From CAVXHQ01 sp963789535 (GTDB taxonomy: Bacteria > Pseudomonadota > Alphaproteobacteria > Rhodobacterales > Rhodobacteraceae), in the NCBI GenBank assembly GCA_963789535.1, contig CAWBKU010000004.1, positions 372,001 through 436,000 on the forward strand: 64,000 nucleotides of DNA, read 5' to 3'. A program made the position numbers and the translations under genes. The first letter of the stretch is position 1; the number at the start of each line of letters is the position of its first letter. Shown piece after piece: positions 60,074-64,000 of this stretch. The notes beneath the pieces were generated by a model. That model made no database searches. It had not been told where the DNA came from and was given only the letters and a program-made list of their open reading frames with translations.

Positions 60074-61529
60074 CGTGGATCATCATGTGCTCGCCCGTCG
60101 CAAGCAGGCGGTCCCCGCAAAGCATCCGGTGGAACAGGCGCATCGTGCGACCTGCGCCCGCGACGACCTGTGTCTCGACGCGGATGCGGTCGCCCGCGCG
60201 GGCCTCGTCCAGATGCCGGATGTGGGTTTCGGCCGTGAAGAACGAGTGGCCGCCCGCGATATAGGCCGCATCGCAGCCGAGCAGCAGCATCAGACGGTCG
60301 GTGGCGTCGCCGAACGCCTGAAGATACCGCGCCTCGTTCATGTGGCCGTTATAGTCGGTCCAGTCGATCGGCACGGCGCGATCGACGGTGAGGATCGGCG
60401 TGCGCGCGTCGAGCGCTTCGGTGCCCGGCAGACTGGCGAGGCGCCGGTCCTGCGCATTGAGGAGAGCGCCCGCGCCCCAGTCCTGCGCCTTCAGGCCGCG
60501 CAGGATGGTGACGAGGTTGGTGTCGCGGATCCGTTCGAGGTCGCGGATCGAATGGTGGCCGGATTGGGCGTCGGACTGGCTTGCCACGGCGTCGATCAGG
60601 GCGTCGTCGAGGTCCGGCACGTCCATGAGTTTGGTCCAGGGCCAGGACAGGCACGGCCCGAACTGCTCGATGAAATGCCGCATCCCCGCCTCGCCGCCGG
60701 CGATGCGATAGGTCTCGAACAGGCCCATCTGCGCCCAGCGCAGGCCGAAGCCATAGCGGATGGCGTCGTCGATCTCTTCCGTGGTCGCCACGCCGTCCTT
60801 GATAAGCCAGAGCGCCTCGCGCCAGACCGCCTCGAGGAAGCGGTCGGCGATGTGGGCGTCGATTTCGGCGCGCACGTGCAGGGGGTGACAGCCGATGGCG
60901 GTGAGGATGTCCTTGGCCCGCGCGACGACGGTTGCGGGGTTGGCGGGGGACGGGACGAGTTCGATGAGGGGGAGAAGGTAGACCGGGTTGAACGGGTGGG
61001 CCACGAGGATCTGGCCGGGGCGGGAGGCGTTTTCCTGCAATTGGCTGGGTTTGAAGCCGGAGGTGGACGAGCCGACGATGGCCCCGCCGGAATGTGCGAG
61101 GATTTCGGCGAGAACGCGGTGTTTCAGGTCGAGGCGCTCGGGGACGCTTTCCTGCACCCAGTCGGCGCCGGTGACGGCGGCGGCAATCGTGTCGTGGAAG
61201 GTCAGCCTGCCCTCGGGCGGCAGCGCCACGTCCGACAGGCCCGGCAACGACGCGCGGGCATTGGCCAGAACCTCACCGATCTTGCGCGGGCCGTCGGGAT
61301 CGGGGTCGAACACGGCCGCGTCCCAGCCCATCAGCAGGAAGCGCGCCGCCCAGCCGCCGCCGATCACGCCGCCGCCGATGATGGCGGCTCTTCGGTTGCC
61401 GCCCCCGTCGGATGTCCGGTTGCCGCCAATCGCGGCTGTCTGGTTGCCGCCAATCGCGGCTGTCTGGTTGCCGCCAATCGCGGCTGTCTGGTTGCCGCCC
61501 CCGACGGCCGGCGTGTCGTCTACCGTCAT
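59976..61529 (-). CDS. L-carnitine dehydrogenase fused to a betainyl-CoA thioesterase-like domain
   Basis: A 517-residue fusion. After a repetitive N-terminal extension (three AAIGGNQT units), residues about 48-360 form a 3-hydroxyacyl-CoA-dehydrogenase-like domain (AAIIGGGVIGGGWAARFLLMG for NAD+, SSTSGFKPSQLQENASRPGQ, HPFNPVYLLPLIELV). Residues about 380-500 are a hotdog thioesterase domain (PIDWTDYNGHMNEARYLQAF, Asp/His type). This is the known architecture of carnitine 3-dehydrogenase, making 3-dehydrocarnitine, with the thioesterase releasing betaine from betainyl-CoA. Start overlaps the lipocalin gene stop as ATGA. Confidence 0.9.
   Translation of the reverse strand: MTVDDTPAVGGGNQTAAIGGNQTAAIGGNQTAAIGGNRTSDGGGNRRAAIIGGGVIGGGWAARFLLMGWDAAVFDPDPDGPRKIGEVLANARASLPGLSDVALPPEGRLTFHDTIAAAVTGADWVQESVPERLDLKHRVLAEILAHSGGAIVGSSTSGFKPSQLQENASRPGQILVAHPFNPVYLLPLIELVPSPANPATVVARAKDILTAIGCHPLHVRAEIDAHIADRFLEAVWREALWLIKDGVATTEEIDDAIRYGFGLRWAQMGLFETYRIAGGEAGMRHFIEQFGPCLSWPWTKLMDVPDLDDALIDAVASQSDAQSGHHSIRDLERIRDTNLVTILRGLKAQDWGAGALLNAQDRRLASLPGTEALDARTPILTVDRAVPIDWTDYNGHMNEARYLQAFGDATDRLMLLLGCDAAYIAGGHSFFTAETHIRHLDEARAGDRIRVETQVVAGAGRTMRLFHRMLCGDRLLATGEHMMIHVSLETRKATASLDAVAAALRPRHRRSRGPADT
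61418..61499 (-). repeat. 24-bp tandem repeat coding for the N-terminus of carnitine dehydrogenase
   Basis: Units at 61418-61441, 61442-61465 and 61466-61489, plus 10 nt of a fourth, are identical, a very recent or actively changing repeat. Each unit encodes the eight residues NQTAAIGG on the minus strand. Being a multiple of 3, copy-number change would keep the frame. Confidence 0.9.
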
Positions 61530-62074
61530 GGCCCGACAGTCCGCAGCATCGCCACATCGAAGCCGTACCAGTCGAGGATCTCGCGCGCCGCGGCGATCCG
61601 GTCGGCGCCGCCGGTGGCATTGCGGTCCGCGATCAGGGCATAGCTCCCCGCCGGATCGCCGAAGGCCATCGTGCGCCGGTCACCGTCCGTCCAGAAGATC
61701 CAGAGGTCGAGCGGTGCTACCTCTTCATACGGCACGGCGGAGGTCCGGCGCCAGCGGCCCGGACCGCTCCGCGCGTAGGTCGCGGTGCCGGTAAAGGCCT
61801 CGCACAATCCGACGACGTCGCTGCACACGATCCCCAACCATACGAGGGTCAGGTCGGCGCCCGAGGCCGTCAGGCTGAACCGTTCGCCCGGCACGAACGC
61901 GCCGTCCGGAAGGGTGCGGCGGACGGCCCAGTCACCCGCAAGGCCGTCAGCGTTCACATCGGTCTGGCTTCCAAGCGGTGCGGCGGCGTCGCGCAGCGAG
62001 GGCGGCGTAGCGGGGGTTTCGGGCGCGGCTGCGCAGCCTGCGACGAAGACCAGGGCGAGCAGTGTGGCCCTCAT
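61526..62074 (-). CDS. Lipocalin-like lipoprotein
   Basis: A 182-residue protein with a lipoprotein signal peptide (MRATLLALVFVAGCAAAPET, Cys14). The mature part is beta-rich: GLAGDWAVRRTLPDGAFVP, FSLTASGADLTLVWLGIVC, GPGRWRRTSAVPYEEVAPLD, WIFWTDGDRRTMAFGDPAG. The GxW near the start and the repeated strands suggest a lipocalin-like barrel. It is linked with ATGA overlaps to both carnitine-pathway enzymes, so it may bind a pathway ligand in the periplasm. Family assignment moderate. Confidence 0.75.
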   Translation of the reverse strand: MRATLLALVFVAGCAAAPETPATPPSLRDAAAPLGSQTDVNADGLAGDWAVRRTLPDGAFVPGERFSLTASGADLTLVWLGIVCSDVVGLCEAFTGTATYARSGPGRWRRTSAVPYEEVAPLDLWIFWTDGDRRTMAFGDPAGSYALIADRNATGGADRIAAAREILDWYGFDVAMLRTVGP

Positions 62075-62979
62075 CGCGGCGCCCGTTTCGTCAGGCCGAG
62101 CTTTGCGCGCACGGCCTCTGGCCCGATCACGGTAGCCCCCATGCCCTCGACGATGCCTACGGCGCGCGTCACCAATTGCGCGTTCGTCGCCAGCTCCCCC
62201 TTGCCGAGCCACAGGTTGTCCTCGAGGCCGACACGCACGTTGCCGCCCGCCAGCACCGCGGCGGCGACATAGGCCATCTGGTTGCGCCCCAGCGAGAACG
62301 CCGAGAACGTCCAGTCGTCGGGAACGTTCGCGACCATCGCGAGAAAGGTGTGCAGGTCGTCGGGCGCACCCCAGGGCACGCCCATGCAGAGCTGAACGAG
62401 GGCGGGAGAGGACAGCACGCCCTCCTTCACGAGTTCTTTGGCGAACCACAGGTGGCCGGTGTCGAACGCCTCGATCTCGGGCTTGACGCCGTAGCCTTCC
62501 ATCAGGGCGCCCATCGCGCGCAGCATGCCGGGCGTGTTGGTCATGACGTAATCGGCCTCGGCGAAGTTCATCGTGCCGCAGTCGAGGGTGCAGATCTCGG
62601 GCAGGCAGTCGGCGATGTGGGCGACGCGCTCGGTGGCGCCTGCCATATCGGTGCCTTTCGCTGTCGGCAACGGTGCCTCGGGGCCACCGAAGATGATATC
62701 GCCGCCCATCCCGGCGGTCAGGTTGAGGACCACGTCGGTATCGGACGCGCGGATACGCTCGGTCACTTCGCGGTAGAGGGCGAGGTCGCGCGACGGCGCG
62801 CCGGTCTCGGGGTCGCGAACGTGGCAGTGGACGATCGCGGCGCCGGCGCGGGCGGCGTCCAGCGCGCTGTCGGCGATCTGCTGCGGCGAGCGCGGGACAT
62901 GCGGGCTGCGATCCTGCGTGCCGCCGGACCCGGTCACGGCGCAGGTAATGAAGACCTCGCGGTTCATGGTCAGCGGCAT
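62071..62979 (-). CDS. BKACE family beta-keto acid cleavage enzyme (dehydrocarnitine cleavage)
   Basis: A 302-residue TIM-barrel enzyme of the DUF849/BKACE family. EVFITCAVTGSGG at the start, IVHCHVRDPETG (zinc His pair region), LNLTAGMGG, TLDCGTMNF, KPEIEAFDTGHLW and AGGNVRVGLEDNLWL are the family motifs. With acetyl-CoA it would turn 3-dehydrocarnitine into betainyl-CoA and acetoacetate. Start at 62979 preceded by GGGGGAGGGA. It is first of the operon with lipocalin and carnitine dehydrogenase. Substrate assignment follows from the neighbours. Confidence 0.9.
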   Translation of the reverse strand: MPLTMNREVFITCAVTGSGGTQDRSPHVPRSPQQIADSALDAARAGAAIVHCHVRDPETGAPSRDLALYREVTERIRASDTDVVLNLTAGMGGDIIFGGPEAPLPTAKGTDMAGATERVAHIADCLPEICTLDCGTMNFAEADYVMTNTPGMLRAMGALMEGYGVKPEIEAFDTGHLWFAKELVKEGVLSSPALVQLCMGVPWGAPDDLHTFLAMVANVPDDWTFSAFSLGRNQMAYVAAAVLAGGNVRVGLEDNLWLGKGELATNAQLVTRAVGIVEGMGATVIGPEAVRAKLGLTKRAPR

Positions 62980-63077
62980 CTGCGTCCCTCCCCCATTTGC
63001 CCGCACCTGACACCGGAACGGTCCCCGGCTGCAAGGGGTGCGGGAGCGGAAGCGGGCGGACCGGCGCGGCGCCCCCG

Positions 63078-64000
63078 TCAATAGGGCAGCGGATGCGCCT
63101 TGTGGGTGTCGGAGATGTCGGCGAGCAGATCGTCGGACAGAACGACGTCGATACCCGCCACGATCCGCTTCAGTTGCGCCAGGGTCGTGGCCCCAAAGAT
63201 CGGGATCGAGGCGAATGGTCGCGTGCGGTGCCAGGCGAGCGCCATATGCACCGGGTCGATCCCGTGACGGGCGGCGAGTTCGACCCAGGCGCGTGCCGCG
63301 GGCCCTTCGCGCGGGGCAACGCGGCCCCCCATGTCCGGTGTCAGCGCGCGCCTGCTGCCCGGCGGCACCGCGCCGTCGAGATACTTTCCCGTCAGGATCC
63401 CCGCGGCGAGCGGCGAAAACGCCAGCAGAGTCACATCTTCGTTCACCGACATTTCGGACATGTCGGTGTCATAGTGGCGGCACATCAGCGAATACTCGTT
63501 CTGCACGGAGACGGCGCGCGGTCCGCCCACAGCCTCGGCCCGGTCGATCCATTTCGTCGTGCCCCAGGCCGTCTCGTTCGAGAGGCCGAAGGCGCGCACC
63601 TTGCCCTCGGCCACCATCTGCGCCATCGCGCCCAGCACCTCGTCCATGTGCGCGACGGTTTCGGCACGGTCCTGACCGCTGGGGTCGTAGGTCCAGTTGT
63701 TGCGGAACGCCCAGGTGCCGCGCGTCGGCCAGTGCAACTGGTAGAGGTCGATCACCTCGGTCCGCAGGCGCCGTAGCGAGGCCTCGACCGCCTCTCGGAT
63801 GTTGCCGCCGTCATAGCCCGCGCCGTCGCGCACGAAGCCGGGGTTCGGACCCGCGACCTTGGTGGCGAGGATGACATCGCCCCGCCTGCCGGATTGCGCG
63901 AGCCAGTCGCCGACGATCTCTTCGGACCGGCCGGCCGTCTCTTTCGTGACCGGGTTGACCGGATACATCTCGGCGGTGTCGAACAGGTCGATGCCGTGGT
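63078..64000 (-). CDS. Aldo/keto reductase (partial, 5' end outside the window)
   Basis: At least 307 residues, of which the first visible is near HGIDLFDTAEMYPVNP; the gene starts beyond 64000. Aldo/keto reductase motifs are the DTAEMY catalytic Tyr region, ATKVAGPNPGFV (catalytic Lys), YQLHWPTRGTWAF (active-site His), AFGLSNETAWG and IPIFGATTLAQL for cofactor. It is like the Tas/YhdN group that reduces aldehydes with NADPH. It is upstream of the carnitine operon on the minus strand, separated by 98 nt, so may be unrelated. Confidence 0.88.
   Translation of the reverse strand, partial: HGIDLFDTAEMYPVNPVTKETAGRSEEIVGDWLAQSGRRGDVILATKVAGPNPGFVRDGAGYDGGNIREAVEASLRRLRTEVIDLYQLHWPTRGTWAFRNNWTYDPSGQDRAETVAHMDEVLGAMAQMVAEGKVRAFGLSNETAWGTTKWIDRAEAVGGPRAVSVQNEYSLMCRHYDTDMSEMSVNEDVTLLAFSPLAAGILTGKYLDGAVPPGSRRALTPDMGGRVAPREGPAARAWVELAARHGIDPVHMALAWHRTRPFASIPIFGATTLAQLKRIVAGIDVVLSDDLLADISDTHKAHPLPY

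Overview
The window is uniformly GC-rich (roughly two thirds G+C), densely coding, and looks like ordinary chromosome of an alphaproteobacterium of the Rhodobacteraceae/Roseobacter type. This is suggested by the gene content and linkage: a MerR-controlled acyl-CoA oxidation cluster, a cdd-deoA-deoB-add-upp nucleoside salvage operon, dnaG-rpoD followed by a HlyU-family gene, a DUF3572 gene divergent from a PleD-like diguanylate cyclase, and a zur-znuCB/znuA island. No phage, IS element, CRISPR array, tRNA or rRNA gene was seen. Genus and species cannot be given from sequence reading alone.

Layout. 0-2.4 kb: MATE transporter (partial) and two PaaI-type thioesterases on the minus strand, then a MerR regulator and a secreted protein. 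2.5-10.9 kb: fatty-acid/acyl-CoA oxidation cluster (second MerR, acyl-CoA dehydrogenase, small protein, GST-like, YidD, thiolase, NTF2-like duplicate protein, FadB). 10.9-16.9 kb: sulfotransferase, EamA transporter, acyl-CoA ligase, M48-like membrane protein, SPOR protein. 17-21.6 kb: nucleoside salvage operon with four-base ATGA overlaps at several joints. 21.6-28.9 kb: VOC-bicupin protein, malic enzyme-PTA fusion, propionyl-CoA synthetase, ribD and nrdR. 29-35.2 kb: HlyU, rpoD, dnaG, tadA, rluB. 35.3-43.5 kb: membrane/stress cluster (XpaC, TelA, DUF2927 lipoprotein, flavodoxin-like, SPFH-GYF, two cytochrome b561-like proteins, zinc-ribbon membrane protein) and dtd. 43.5-47.3 kb: CAP protein and the zinc uptake island. 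47.4-54.1 kb: diheme cytochrome c, GNAT, fasciclin, a broken membrane protein, MttB, HAD phosphatase, DUF3572. 54.2-64 kb: diguanylate cyclase, DUF983, NUDIX, EamA, fatty acid desaturase, XRE regulator, a carnitine-to-betaine operon, and a partial aldo/keto reductase.

Functional links. Acyl-CoA ligase (12.7 kb), acyl-CoA dehydrogenase, FadB and thiolase together give a complete beta-oxidation set; malic enzyme and propionyl-CoA synthetase extend handling of acetyl- and propionyl-CoA. The 59.9-63.0 kb operon should turn L-carnitine into glycine betaine, and an MttB-family methyltransferase 9 kb away is a possible demethylase for a quaternary amine. Zinc uptake is governed by two Zur-like boxes in one divergent promoter region.

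Most notable observations: a family of 3'-end elements built from 21-nt palindromes joined by 4-nt spacers (three copies, sequence-divergent but palindromic); a frameshift in telA; an in-frame amber codon splitting a small membrane protein beside mttB; and a composite XpaC/TelA/SPFH/zinc-ribbon/b561 cluster.
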